From: Salvator merianae
Taxonomy: Eukaryota; Chordata; Lepidosauria; Squamata; Teiidae
Reading direction: 5' to 3'
NCBI GenBank assembly: GCA_003586115.2
Contig: QVOM02000101.1
Coordinates: 29,016,745-29,080,744, forward strand
DNA length: 64,000 bases
Shown: positions 45,692 through 57,178 of the stretch, in pieces
How the letters are laid out: each line of letters begins with the position of its first letter
Position numbering within the stretch: the stretch's first letter is position 1
Position numbers and translations under genes: made by a program
The notes under the pieces: generated by a model
What the model was told of the DNA's origin: nothing
The model's database searches: none
Seen by the model: only the letters and a program-made list of their open reading frames with translations

Positions 45692-45965
45692 ATAATTAGC
45701 CCATTCTAAGGTGGAGCAGTCCCCACAATACGGTGGCCATCCACACTGCAAGCGCTGGAACAGCCCGGAAACAGGCTTCCAGCACTGACAGCATGAATAC
45801 TGGCCACCCACCATTATAGCAGCCACAGAAATGTCTGGCGGTTCCCATGGTGACCAGGGATGTGGTGTGTGACTGCATAGACACAGCCATCACACCTGGA
45901 AGTAGGTGTGAATGCTGCATACCTATAGCAGTCCAGCTGCTCCTAATAAAGCTGTGGACAACAAA
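45692..45965 (-). mobile_element. C-type MITE fragment
   Basis: ATTAGCCCATTCTAAGGTGG at the left is half of the subterminal hairpin seen in complete C elements. Further matches to 62870-63125 inverted include GCAGCCACAGAAATGTC, CATGGTGACCAGGGATGTGG-like and CAGTCCAGCTGCTCC. The terminal repeat itself is lost on the left, and the right end abuts the B-type fragment that starts at 45979. Confidence 0.7.
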
Positions 45966-45978
45966 ATGCAGACACAGT

Positions 45979-46190
45979 GGGCGTTTTTGCACTTACCAGA
46001 CTAATTAGTCTGTTCTATTGTGGTAATTTACCATGCAACATGGACACTGTCCACACTACGTGGTTGGAAACCACACCAGAAGCTGGTGCTGGATGCTTCT
46101 GGCTGCATCCAATCCTTGCCATAGCAGTGACCAGATCTGGCTGCATGATGCGGGTTGTCCCAATCGGGCTGTGCAGGGACAGAGGTGAAC
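45979..46190 (+). mobile_element. B-type MITE, left part only
   Basis: Starts GGGCGTTTTTGCACTTACC, then the subterminal palindrome GACTAATTAGTC with TTCTATTGTGG, then CACACTACGTGGTTGG and GCCATAGCAGTGACCAG. It aligns with 59411-59490 and 5707-5880. It is truncated around 46190. Confidence 0.75.
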
Positions 46191-46298
46191 TTTATCTTGA
46201 CACAATAAAACTGCACAGAGCTTTTGCTTTTACTAAATCAGGCCCAGTACTTTTACAAATGTAGCATAGACTATAAAGATATACTTCTACAGTATATT

Positions 46299-46300
<2 letters not shown>

Positions 46301-46345
<45 letters not shown>
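46301..46345. repeat. (TA)n microsatellite
   Basis: About 21 perfect TA units. Confidence 0.97.
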
Positions 46346-46347
<2 letters not shown>

Positions 46348-49300
46348 AATCAAATTAATATTGTTATATTTTCTTCATTGCATTTTTGAATCATAGTTTG
46401 TGGGCTATAGATGCCTAGCAATATTCTTTTTTTTTCTTCTGCTTACAACATAATTTGCTCACAGGTTGAGTCATGCAACAAACAGATGTAAACGTTGACT
46501 GTTCACATAGAAAGGAAATTAGAATAGATAATTTTTTTTTCCAAATCTCCTTCATTTTTTTCCCCTTGAATTTCTGACCAGCCTTCAATGCCAATGTCGG
46601 CTGTTTTGGTTGGAATGTGAAAAACAAGAGCTCAGTTATGAAGAACTTTAGGATAGGAGTTAAATGCTTGATCTTTCAAACAACCCCTCCAAAAAGTTTT
46701 TAAAACAGTTAAGAATGTGAATTCTATTTCTGGAAGTATTATAAAGCTGAGTACTCCTCCTACCTTAGTTTTAAAGCAGAAGTCAATCACATGCCAGTTA
46801 TTACTCTATTACCATTTTATTTCATAAATCAAAAGGAAAAAAAAAAGACATAATAATGATTTAGGCATTTGTCATAAATGACAAGGCATTGAGTTCATAT
46901 TTTTAATGCCTTGCAATAGGCAAGAGAGGAAGACTGCCGTTCTTACGGATGAGAATTTTATACGGTATTTCACTGCTATCTTTAACTATTCTTTCCCCTT
47001 CTAATAATACAATTCCCAGCATATTGTATCAGCATTTGTAACCCAAGTAGTTGTCAATTTGTATGGAACTGTATGTGCACGTGTTTGGAAATTGTGTGTG
47101 TACATGAATGTGTGCTCATGTGTGTGCAGGCACACACACATGCACACATGCTTCCTAGCCACTGCCATGGTCAGAATGCACTGCAAATGCTGGTAGCCTG
47201 CTGAAGGTAAGTACTACAGTGGTAAATATGAAAAGGCCTGAAATGCCCATGACACTGCCATCTTATGACTAACTTCAGGAATCTCTCCCTCTCATTCTTT
47301 CTGTCTCTCACTCACACAAAAAATATGTTTTATTTGGTAGTTACAGTATTAAGATCTGTGATAAACCTTCTATACACAGCATCAAGTGGACAACTATATT
47401 CCAGTTTGTCATTTGTGTTGCAAAAATTCTACTGTCTTTCAAAGACTAGGCTCCTCAAGCATTTGCAGGAATGGACGAGCAATAGAGCTCCCAGGCATCC
47501 CTTGTTTTACAGTTTTCAGAGGAATAGACAAGATTCTATTCTAATTATCATATTGGAATCCTCAACCTTGTTTAACAGCACTAACATGAAGTCAAAAATT
47601 AGGCGTTGTCAAACTAAGGAATATTATCACCGCTTAAAAAAATAATATACTTGAATATTAAAGTGTGCATAGAAGAGGTCATTTCACTAGGAATATCTTT
47701 TTGCATCAGTGAAATTCTTTCCTCTGTGTCCAGTAAACAGATGGACAGAAATACCATGCTATGAAGCAGTGCTTTCAAAGCTGTGTTCCAAAAGTCAATG
47801 AGTTGTTTTAGCATTCAATGATGCTAAATTTCATTGTCTGGCCATAATTATCTGATGGTATCCAGGCTGATACAGTCAAACTTGGGAAATCTGCTGACAG
47901 GAATAAAGTTATGATTGGACTATAGAAAAAGGTAATAGGAATGTTCCTGTTTAGAATTTTGGGATAGAAATGTGTAGGAACAAAAATTAGATGTTCGGTT
48001 AGAAATTGATCTGATCACCCGTTTGTTCAGCTTGACAGCAAACCATTTAATTAAGCAAATGGTTGTTTGCATGTGATTTCAAATGATTTATTTATTTATT
48101 TATTTATTTATTTATTTTTTAAAAAATCCATTGAAAAAACTTGTTTCAATGGCAAAAACACAGCAAACATGAACCATTGCTTTGGTTTCATCAAATTTCC
48201 AGATATTCAAACACCTGCATGCTCAGTTTGATATAAACAACCTCAAACCACAAGCAATTTGAATGCATTTGTGAAGTGAACCAAACTGTGCACCTCTCTG
48301 TCTTGGGGATATACTGTGAGGTGTTGATTCAGGCATTTCTTGTGGTTGAATAAACTCAAATCACAACAATGCAATTCTGTCAGCTTATCAGATGATCTGT
48401 GCAATTCCTGAGTTTGTGGCTTATCTGGAACACCTACAGCTTGGGAAAAATCATGGAAATAATCATCCTGAATTCTGGAAACCACAAAGGCAAGAGGATT
48501 GTCAAGAAAATAGCAGGCCAGCATGTATGGATTATTTATGCTAGCTGTGTCTCCATGTAACCAGTGAGATAGCCAGAGGGCAAGTTCCTTAGGGGAGGCC
48601 CCTGGATTGCTACAGCAAAGCATTTATGTGGCTCCATTTTGAAGCATGGAGGCACTTTTGGGAAGCAGTAATCCAAGGGTGGAAAATCATGCCCTTCTGG
48701 GGAAGATGCCTATTGGGAAGTCTGCATCCTTTGCTGTGGCGGTAAGTTTATCAAGGGGTACCTTTTGCTGCCATGTATAGAGATGTGGTAGATAAGCCCC
48801 TCCTCAGTAAGTGGAGTCATGGCCTCTGACTTTCCAGTTAAGAAATTATACAGAGTTGGAGTCACTATACCAGTCTGCTGGCTTTTAGGGAAAATCAGAA
48901 TTTGCTAGCATTTAAGCGTTCATACGAAATTGCAGACAAACATTGGCAATAGCTGATAGAGACCTGACTAAGTTGAAAAGCCTAAGGAGCTGTCCAGATG
49001 GGGATTTAATAGTGCTAATATGACTTTACTATGTTGGAATTGCCACATGTATCTGTGGTAACCCCAACATAGCCCCGTGATATTGGTGTGAAAACCCACT
49101 ATAACCTATTTCAGGAAAACCTAAATCTGAATGTGGATTTTCCCAAAATATCACTTTATTCTATCTGTCTGGATGCTGCCAATAAGAGCTGCCATCTTGA
49201 ACATGGCCATCAAGAATGTCTGGGGCCTGGGAAAAACAGTTATGCATGTGCAGTGGTGGTTGATATGCATATCATTATATTGTGCAAACACAACACCAGA

Positions 49301-50251
49301 CCTGTGCCGTGTAGTCAGCAAGCGATTATTCCAGAGGGACCTTCCTCTGGCATATTGCTTGTTAGCCCAAGTTTCAGGTGACATCTGTAGGCAGCTTAAG
49401 AAAAGAGCGTATTTCAGCTAGTCGACAAAATATTGTACTATTTCTCTTCTCTACCTGAAGATTCCAGATCCTGTCTTAACAAATATATATATATATTCCT
49501 CTGCCTCCCTAGGAAAACACTGGTTCACTTTGAATTCACTTGTAGCTTCTAATTAGACATCTGTTTAAAGTCCATAACCGGAAATCTAATAGAGAGATGC
49601 TGCATTTTGTCAGAATGATTAATGATTCACAGTATAAAAGTGCTCCTGCATGAAGTCTATAATTTGAAACACAAAATCAGATTAATCTTTTATTTTACAG
49701 TGGGCTCCTTTTGCAACTCAAGCTTAGCTACTAGTGGAAAGAAGTAATCTTTGAATGAATGTTCTAATCAGGCATTTTTTTATCATGCAGGAAGGAATCC
49801 CTTTAACAGAATTTTCTTTGTCTTTATAATAAGAAGGAAGCCATTCATTTTTTGCTCCATCAACGCAAGGGTTGATGGGGCCATTCTGGAGATGTAGATA
49901 TGTGATCTACACTGCATGTTGCCTAGAGCTTTGGGGGAACTTTGCAGCAGGAACTCTTCAGCAATCTACTACTGTAGCAGCCCCAAAATACAGCTAGAAT
50001 TGCTGCAAAGGACCATTTGCTCTGGCAGAAGTCTGATGTAGTTTCTGTTCCCTTCAGCAATTGTGGTTGCATTCCTGGCAACCATGTGAATGAACGTGGT
50101 AGCCTGGAATCAAATGCAGCAATGGGGTGTATTCCAAGTCACCCTCAATGCTCTTCTAGGAGACATGGAGGTCAAAAGATGGCAAAAACATATGTATGTC
50201 CAGCCCCTTGATTCCTGGTGAACTATAGATTTTTACCATGTGGATAGAACC
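46346..50251. other. Unclassified, with a B-like remnant near 47160-47240
   Basis: Near 47160-47240, CACTGCAAATGCTGGTAGCC followed by GTAAGTACTACAGTGG and GAAAAGGCC resembles a worn B-type end. A (TTTA)n array lies at 48087-48118. Open frames at 47265-47645 and 48243-48623 have no recognisable domain. No gene. Confidence 0.4.
48087..48118. repeat. (TTTA)n microsatellite
   Basis: Eight tetramers followed by a T/A run. Confidence 0.95.
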
Positions 50252-50254
50252 TTA

Positions 50255-50917
50255 GGGCCTGTTCGCACTTGTAACTACCAAGCATTAAGGATGCTTGCTA
50301 GACAAGTGCGTTCGCACGAGAGGACGGCCATAGCGAACTGGCAGCGGACTTCATCTGCTACCAATCCTTACTAGTGCCCGGACAAGAGAAAAGGTGTCCG
50401 AATTCTCACCTGAAGCTCAAAGTGATTCAAAGGATTTGTTCACACTTACCTCCTTGTCCATGGCGGCGGCCATCTTCTGCGCCCATCATGGATTGTGTGA
50501 TCGTGTGATCATGCAGTGCATGATGGGCAATGGAGTCTACCCCTTCGCACGGGCCCGAATGGGCCAGTACGAGGCCCCAGTCGAGCCCACGCCGCCGCGA
50601 TCGGGCCAGGGATGCTGGACGAGACCGCAATACGCCCCATCTGGCATTCCGGTGCCTGATCGCTGGTGCAAATGGTGGTTGCCGTGGCAGCAGCCTACAA
50701 AGTGTCAGGCCGCTGCCATGGGGACAGGGAGGCCCGCACGGTGCGCCATGATGATGTCATCACTGCGCGGGCCTCCCGGTCGCCATGGCAAGTATCAGGG
50801 ATGGATAATGGCGTTTGCACTGGCCCCATCGTGCAGACGGTGTCTGCACGATAGGGTCTGTTCCACGCTAGAGTGGGCTAATTAGCCCATTCTAGCGTCA
50901 AAAGTGCAAACAGGCCC
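50255..50917 (+). mobile_element. C-type MITE, complete, TSD TTA
   Basis: 663 bp with left GGGCCTGTTCGCACTTG and right AAGTGCAAACAGGCCC terminal repeats, flanked by TTA (50252-50254, 50918-50920). Left hairpin CTACCAAGCAT...ATGCTTGCTAG at 50275-50301 and right 34-bp hairpin at 50865-50898 (ACGCTAGAGTGGGCTAA with its near-complement). The interior is CpG-rich and contains GCGCCCATCATGG and its partial inversions. A 163-codon plus-strand frame overlaps frames on the other strand and has no transposase motif. This is the best-preserved copy of the group. Confidence 0.93.
50865..50898. repeat. Subterminal hairpin of C-type MITE
   Basis: 34 bp; the 17-bp arms differ at one position. The core is GGGCTAATTAGCCC. 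It ends 19 bp inside the right terminus. Confidence 0.92.
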
Positions 50918-51100
50918 TTACTTACAACACCAATATGTTTTTTCTCTAAAAATGGGTCAGGAATCTGCCAAAAAAGGTCTTTAAAAAATTGAATATATCA
51001 GGGTGAATTTATGGAAGGGACGGAGGGAGGATCTCTTTGCAGGCATGAAAAAACAGACATGTAACTTGACTGAAGCTTAACAATTGTCTACACAAATATG

Positions 51101-51186
51101 GTATGGTATAGTATAGTATAGTATAGTGTAGTGCAGTATAGTGTAGCGTAGCGTAGCGTAGCATAGCATAGCATAGCATAGCATGA
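51101..51186. repeat. Degenerate pentamer array (TATAG, CGTAG, CATAG)
   Basis: About 17 pentamers whose variant changes along the array: GGTAT, then TATAG, then GTGTAG/GCAGTA mixed, then CGTAG repeated, then CATAG repeated up to GCATGAAAG. Confidence 0.95.
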
Positions 51187-52500
51187 AAGCTGCATTTTCA
51201 TTATGCATCAAAGGGATCTTAATCAGGATCCCAGGGCAACCAGTCTCCATTACTGTAAGGGCACCTTGCTATGTAATGGAGATGCAGCCAAAGTTTCATA
51301 TTTGTCATGAGGTGCACATTGGAAGAGGTACCTTCATTTCCATTCTTTTATATTTTTGGTTGCCTATCTGAGCTAATCTATGTTTCTAACCCTGGATTGA
51401 AATTATTTTGGGGCCTGTTCAGACTTATCCAGGCTTGTATTGGAGGACATTTTCCCCAAAACTGTGGATGATACCATGGGAACTTTGGAGCAGATTGTCA
51501 TAACTTTCTCTAAATATTGCCAGGCATCATGTAAACATTGTGGGGTGTTTGCACAAAATTTGCTCAACGCTTGTACATGATGCCTAACCATAGGAAAGTA
51601 CTTAACGAGATTGATGGTGTTTGTGCTGACTGACTATGCTATCCTTTCCATGAACTATTTCAAGATTTCAGATGACAAATGTTATAGGAATGTTGGAAAT
51701 ATACAAGGAGGCATGTAGACTTCAAGTTTTTCTGTCTTCATTATTTAAGCCTTTGTCTCTGTGGCTGGGTCTAAATTTACAAGCCCTGGGATGCTGGCCT
51801 GATGGTGATGTGTCTCTGGGTTATGCAAATGTGATATGAGTGTCCATGTTGCTGGGTTGCAGTGATCAGCTCTTCATGCACAATTACATGGAGCCTTTTC
51901 TCTAGAAGTTTCATGTCATAATGAAGGTGCTTTGAGGCACTTTGCACAGCAGCTGGGAAGCATTTTCACCTCCAAAATGATATGTGACCACTGCTCTTAG
52001 AGGCCACAGAGTATGTTGAGATCTGTCATGTGGGATCAACAGTCATGGAAGTCAATGTCACATCACTTCCACATCCTAATAGTTCTTTTTTTCCTTTTTG
52101 CAATGCTAGCCTAAATTGCTTATACCAGTGATACAAGCCTCTCTCTCTCAATGGACACAAGAAGTTCAAGAACATCTTTAAAATCAAAATGCTATCAAAG
52201 AGCATTTTAAATATGAACCTTAACATAAATTTGAAAGATGTTTTTACATAAAACATCAAATAATGGCAATATTTATACAGCAGGGGAGAAGCACTACAAG
52301 CATAGTTTCCTCTCCCTGCACATTGAGGATAGAGCTACACATGTACCCTATTCTTAATGTGGAAGCATAATACTTTAATCTTGATAGTAGGGGGATGTCA
52401 CTTAACACAGGAAATGGTCCCATTGGCCTTTTCCTGTGTCCAGTGACTCTGATGGCTGTTGAGATGACTTCTGGATGCCACTGAGGAGTAAGTCTTTTCT

Positions 52501-52529
52501 GATGGTGGTGGTGGTGGTGGTGATGGTGG
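52501..52529. repeat. (GGT)n microsatellite
   Basis: Seven GGT units plus variants. Confidence 0.9.
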
Positions 52530-53310
52530 CACAGAGATAGCAGGGCCAAAGAAAGAGCTTGAGAACTCTTTATCATACTCTGCCATTCAAATGCTGTTAA
52601 TGACACTTATGCCAGCATGGTAGATGGAAGAGTGTGGTGTCCATCTGGATGCCACACTCTTCCCATGCACTGAATATGCCATGACAGGGCAGGATCATGC
52701 AGATCCTGCCCCTTCTTAGCACATTCATTGGGCCATAAAAGCAAAGTAAGTTCCTACTTATTGAAGCTTTGTCAGCCTATTGAATGCAATCCCCACAGAA
52801 TTTACTGAACTCTTTTACCTCCTTGCTGACTTAGTTCTAACCTTTTCTGTAACTTGCAGTGCCTCAGAATATGTGAAGCTGACATACACCCACGATAGCT
52901 CGTTGAACTTGCTTCCTCTGGAGCAGTTTTGAAGAAGATGTTTATGTTGTTCAGCCCTCTGAATACAGGTATTGAATGTTATTATGGCTGAACTATTTCA
53001 GTGAATTCAGGGCCTTACATTTCCCATCAGCACACTATGTTGAACCCCTTGAAAAGCAGCATCTCCCCTCCCTGCTTCTTCAACATGGAAAGGACACCTA
53101 AGACATTTCAGAAATTATTGGTAATTTGGGATAATGTCTTTCAGTAAAAATAAGAGGTTTTAGAATGCCAGCAAAGTGGTAGCTTTAATCTAAATGCACC
53201 CCAAATTGCATAGTAACTGTCAATGTCTGATAAGTGGGATGAGTGAGACTTGAAAATGTCATATTGCAACGAGTGTGTGGGCTTTTATTCTGTTATATTT
53301 CCTTCAAACA

Positions 53311-53345
53311 AAGAGGAGGAGGAGGAGGAGGAGGAGGAGGAGGAA
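53311..53345. repeat. (GGA)n microsatellite
   Basis: About 11 GGA units. Confidence 0.95.
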
Positions 53346-53882
53346 GTTCGTAAATAAACATTGCCATAGACAGATTATTAATTTGATAATCAATAAAACA
53401 ACTCTCTTGAATTTTGTTGCATGGCCTTTATTTGCTATGCCAAACAGCGTAGAACTGGGATGCAACTATTCCCACTATTAAGCAGTTAATATGTCTTAAT
53501 ACGCTTGCTGTAGATCTGTTTAAAAATGTTTAAGTAGCCTTCATTCGTGCAAAGTTTCAGTAGCCGCTTGCAAATTTCTAGCTCTGATGAAATAAATAAA
53601 TTTAATACCAATAGAAAAAAACCATGTTGAAACATATAAAATATGTTTCTTGTGGGAACTGCTTTTGAACAGACCTATCCCAGAGATTTTATATAGATCT
53701 ACTTACATCACTAGTATGATTTCCTGGTTCTTTACAGAGTAGCAGTAATTCTCCTCCTCCTTGTGTTTCACACCCTGAAGTTTCTTCTCCTCTCTTAGAT
53801 CTGGCTGGGAAGGCTTTATACAGGGAAGTTAATTTCATGTGATTATGCTAGGCATCTTCAGTCAATATCTTGCTCTCTCTAG

Positions 53883-54514
53883 GGGCCTTTCTGCTCTGTC
53901 TCACCATGATATGAACCAGTTCATGACAGTGCTGATTCATACCAATCCACACATTGGCCCCACAGCTCACAAGAGTTTCAGAGTGTCTTCTGAGGTCTTT
54001 GGACAACCCATTTTGGCAGTATGCTTTGGTGCATCGCTAAAATGGATACACTTATAGTCCAGGACATGGGTCTTCTATATGTCTCCATGTTCTGGACTAG
54101 GTTGATCTGCATTACATTCTGTTCTATACCAGCAATGGACAGTGTCTCCCGTCTTTGACACTGATGTGCAGAAGGGAGACCCTTAGTGCACTTGCTGATA
54201 AGGAATTCCAGCAAGTCCAGAAAGACCCTAGGTTTCTGATTCAAGAGAAAATAGTGCTATGTAACTAGCAATATCTGCTGAAAGTCCTCCTTTTGCAAAT
54301 GTAAAGATATAAGAACCTTGACCTCAGAGGTGTGGGGGTGTGACTGTGGAGCCTGTGTGAGCTTTGTGGTTGCGGCAGGGGTTGGTCTGGATTAGCACCA
54401 TCAGTGCAGATGTCACCGAACCAGCCCACACTTTCCCATGGTCAAGGTCAGTGGGATAGGCTATTCCAGGCTGACTGATCCAGACCAAGTGCAGGTAAAA
54501 ATAGAAAACGGCCT
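53883..54514. mobile_element. D-type long MITE, copy (approximate ends)
   Basis: Left GGGCCTTTCTGCTCTG and right GAAAACGGCCT. Centre fold-back CAACCCATTTTGGCAGTATG followed by CGCTAAAATGGATACAC (54002-54050), as in other D copies. GACCAAGTGCAGG at 54483 corresponds to the family's right subterminal part. No clean target duplication. Confidence 0.55.
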
Positions 54515-55040
54515 ATGGTGGTATAAACCCATCAACACCTAGAAATAGGCTGTCAAACTGAAGTATTCAGCTTGTTTATAGAAAAGAACTACTGCCAATT
54601 AGACATTTGAGTTGCTTCCACTGCTCATTTAAGATACTCAGCAGGCCAACTGGCATGAGTGAGCTGATTTCTTTGCATGATTCAATCATGTGTGTTTAAA
54701 TGAACAGAAATCAATATTAGATATTAGATTAATGTATTCTACTAGATAGAGACGGAAGTGCCTGGGCTTGTTTCAATTTCTCGGTATGGTAGTATCTGTT
54801 ACTCTTTCAGGCATACTTCACAGGAGATGCTAATTGTTTTCTGCTGCCAAAATGAAGCATCTTTTAGCCTGAATTTTAAAGCTCATGCAGAAAAGTATAT
54901 ATTTCATGGCATTCCAAATAGTTTTGAAAAAGGAGTTTAAATTCTTTTCCTATCTGACCTTACAGGGTATTGTAAGAAAGAGGAAGAGGAAAATAGGGAG
55001 AAGGAAGAGAACAAACGTGTTGCATTGTAGAAAGTTATTT
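54515..55040. other. Unclassified non-coding DNA
   Basis: No gene or repeat assigned. Confidence 0.4.
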
Positions 55041-55349
55041 GAGCTTGATCTTTTCTTTCTTTCTTTCTTTCTTTCTTCCTTCCTTCCTTCCTTCCTTCCT
55101 TCCTTCCTTCCTTCCTTCCTTCCTTCCTTCCTTCCTTCCTTTTTTCTGCAAACATTTTGCCACTAGCCTAGGTAGCATGCTCAGAGCAAGGTTTGTTCTT
55201 TGAGCAGTGGTATTGGTTGGCATTGGTCGCAGCCAATAACTATAGTAGATTAGATAATCTACTACCACCAACAACCAAAGAAGAAACCTTGCACCAAGAT
55301 TATTATCTAACCTGATGGTGAAACATCTGCAGAGAAAAAGATCAAGCTC
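55041..55349. repeat. Fold-back palindrome with microsatellite in left arm
   Basis: GAGCTTGATCTTTT at the left (55041-55054) and its exact complement at the right (55336-55349). Matching inner segments follow: TCTGCA...CCACTAG against CTGCAG...CACCATCAG, and GCAAGGTTTGTTCTTTG against the complement of CAAAGAAGAAACCTTGC. The centre is a short palindrome (GTAGATTA, 2 nt, TAATCTAC). The left arm is lengthened by the pyrimidine array 55049-55147. It looks like an old inverted-repeat transposon; the family is unknown. Confidence 0.7.
55049..55147. repeat. (TTTC)n to (TTCC)n compound microsatellite, 99-nt homopyrimidine
   Basis: TTTC units switch sharply to TTCC units at about 55077 with no mixing. 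Confidence 0.97.
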
Positions 55350-56735
55350 AGACAATCTTCTAATATGAAACACTAGGACCCTGAGCTAAAAATACTATCT
55401 ACAATAAGAAGAAATATGTATTGGAAACTGAGTTGGATCTTGTCTTGCTCATCACTTAGAACACATTAAATACGCCACGTGTGGATTTTTCTCTAGCTGT
55501 ATTTACCACCCTGAGACCACTCTGTACCCTGATGACATATGTCTGGAGTCTTTTTGGCATACAGCAGGCATGTAGGTAAGTGGAGTTTGCTGCTCCTGTC
55601 TGGCAGGGCACACTGTAAGAGGCAATTACAGTGTCTTGTTTAGATTCCCCATTGCTTCTTGCCATCTGAAGGCAGCCTCAGTGATGGAGGAAATAATATC
55701 CAGTTTCTCTTCACAATGGCTGAGGAGAATGAGTTAAAAGGAAGTTGTGATTGTGGTGGTGATGATGAAGATGCATTGTTCCAACATTAGAGAGATTGTG
55801 GGTCTGCTAATACAGTAGAAAAACCATTCTCAGTAAACTCAGTTGAAGTGGTGGCTAAAAGAGTTCCCTGAATTCCACTGAATCCTATTTTGACTCCCTT
55901 GGCTCTCCTTCAGAATACTGTTGTTCATTGAGTTTCATTTCAGTTGTGCTATATGTCTGAATGACCCATGTGAATGAAGATTCTCAAGATCTGTGAAGGA
56001 GACATGAAAACCAATTGTTTTGCAAGCCTTGAAATGTGCTTTGATGATAGCTTTTATATGAAATGCTTTGAATTACTATGCAGCCATTTTTAGTTCACCA
56101 AACTTATCCCATGGTGGAAAATCTCTGCCCATATAATGGATCTTGCTATGAGTGAAGCAGCAAATTTTGCTATTTTGTCTCCTTTCTCAAATATAATAAT
56201 AATAATTAACAATAATTTAAAAAATCTCTTGGGGTATCTCTTGCTAGCGGTTCCCTGGCAGGGGGTGCTGTTCCCAAAGCTATTTTGTAAACTGGGAGAG
56301 GGGAGGGGGGAGGGGGAGGGAAAGAATGTTTTTTTCCACCTGTTCAAACCCTCTCAAGTAGTTGGCATTCTCTCAAAGGGTGCCGCCAGAGGTGGGTTAA
56401 AATCCATGAGTTAAAACTCACAAGGTTATTACCAACTCTACATAAAGACACGTATACGAGTGGATCGTGTGCACACAGCTAGAAGATTCTCAGGGCTCTA
56501 GAGTTTAAAGTTTTATGGGCACAGAGACCATGCCAGCTATTGGTTGTGCATTAGAAAACATTGTCTCTGTCCACAAAAACAAAATTGTCATTTTAAAAAT
56601 TGGGCTTCCCATCCTTCTCCTGGTGCTTCAAAAGCACATTGCCAAAAGGAAGTGCTTGAAGGCATGTACAGCAATATGTGAGTTTACTTTAGCCTGGCTA
56701 GCTTGATGTGTCCTGTAATCCAATCATGACAACTG
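55350..56735. other. Unclassified non-coding DNA
   Basis: A G-rich patch of GGGAGAGGGGAGGGGGG type lies at about 56294-56320. No gene recognised. Confidence 0.4.
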
Positions 56736-56739
56736 TTCA

Positions 56740-57178
56740 AGGGTCCATTCAAGGGGCTGGAACACCTTCCTTGTGAAATCAAACTGTAACATCTAGAGTT
56801 AGAACCAGCAAGGGGAAGTATTTTTTTTTTTCCTCCCAGAGGGTCATAGGACTATGGGATTTAGTACCAGAAGAGGTGGTGACAACAACCAGTCTAGATT
56901 GCTTTAAGAAAGGTTTAGACAAATTAATGGAAGTCAGGTACATTAATGGCTACTAGAATGGGTGCCTATGTACTGCCTCCAGGTTGGAGAGACAGGCAGG
57001 GTGCCTCTAACATCTATTTGCAGGTAGCTGAGAGCAGGTTATAGTTTTGCCTTTATATTCTGCTTGAGAATCCCAGAAACTATTGGTGAACCACTGTGGG
57101 AGACAGTTTTCTGAACTAGATGGTCTGTGACCTGATCCAGCAGGGCTTCTCTTATTATTTTATGTTCTCTTATGTTCT
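56740..57178 (+). mobile_element. CR1-type LINE 3' UTR (sense)
   Basis: Runs from AAGGGGCTGGAACACCTTCC through ACATTAATGGCTACTAGAAT, GAGACAGGCAGGGTGCCTCT and CTGATCCAGCAGGGCTTCTC to the end TTATGTTCTCTTATGTTC, two copies of the terminal TTATGTTC repeat. It is the longest copy of this family in the window and aligns with 34010-34355. It ends exactly where the LTR-like unit begins. Confidence 0.78.

Larger units (their letters stand above)
50921..53879. other. Unclassified with several simple repeats
   Basis: GGGGCCTGTTCAGACTTATCC at about 51411 resembles a GGGCC-group left end, but no matching right end was found. Microsatellites are listed separately. No gene recognised. Confidence 0.4.

Noticed and set aside
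50394..50885. 163-codon frame in the C-type MITE
   Set aside because: It spans most of a short element with terminal repeats, including the subterminal hairpin. Antisense frames are equally open; no catalytic motif is seen.
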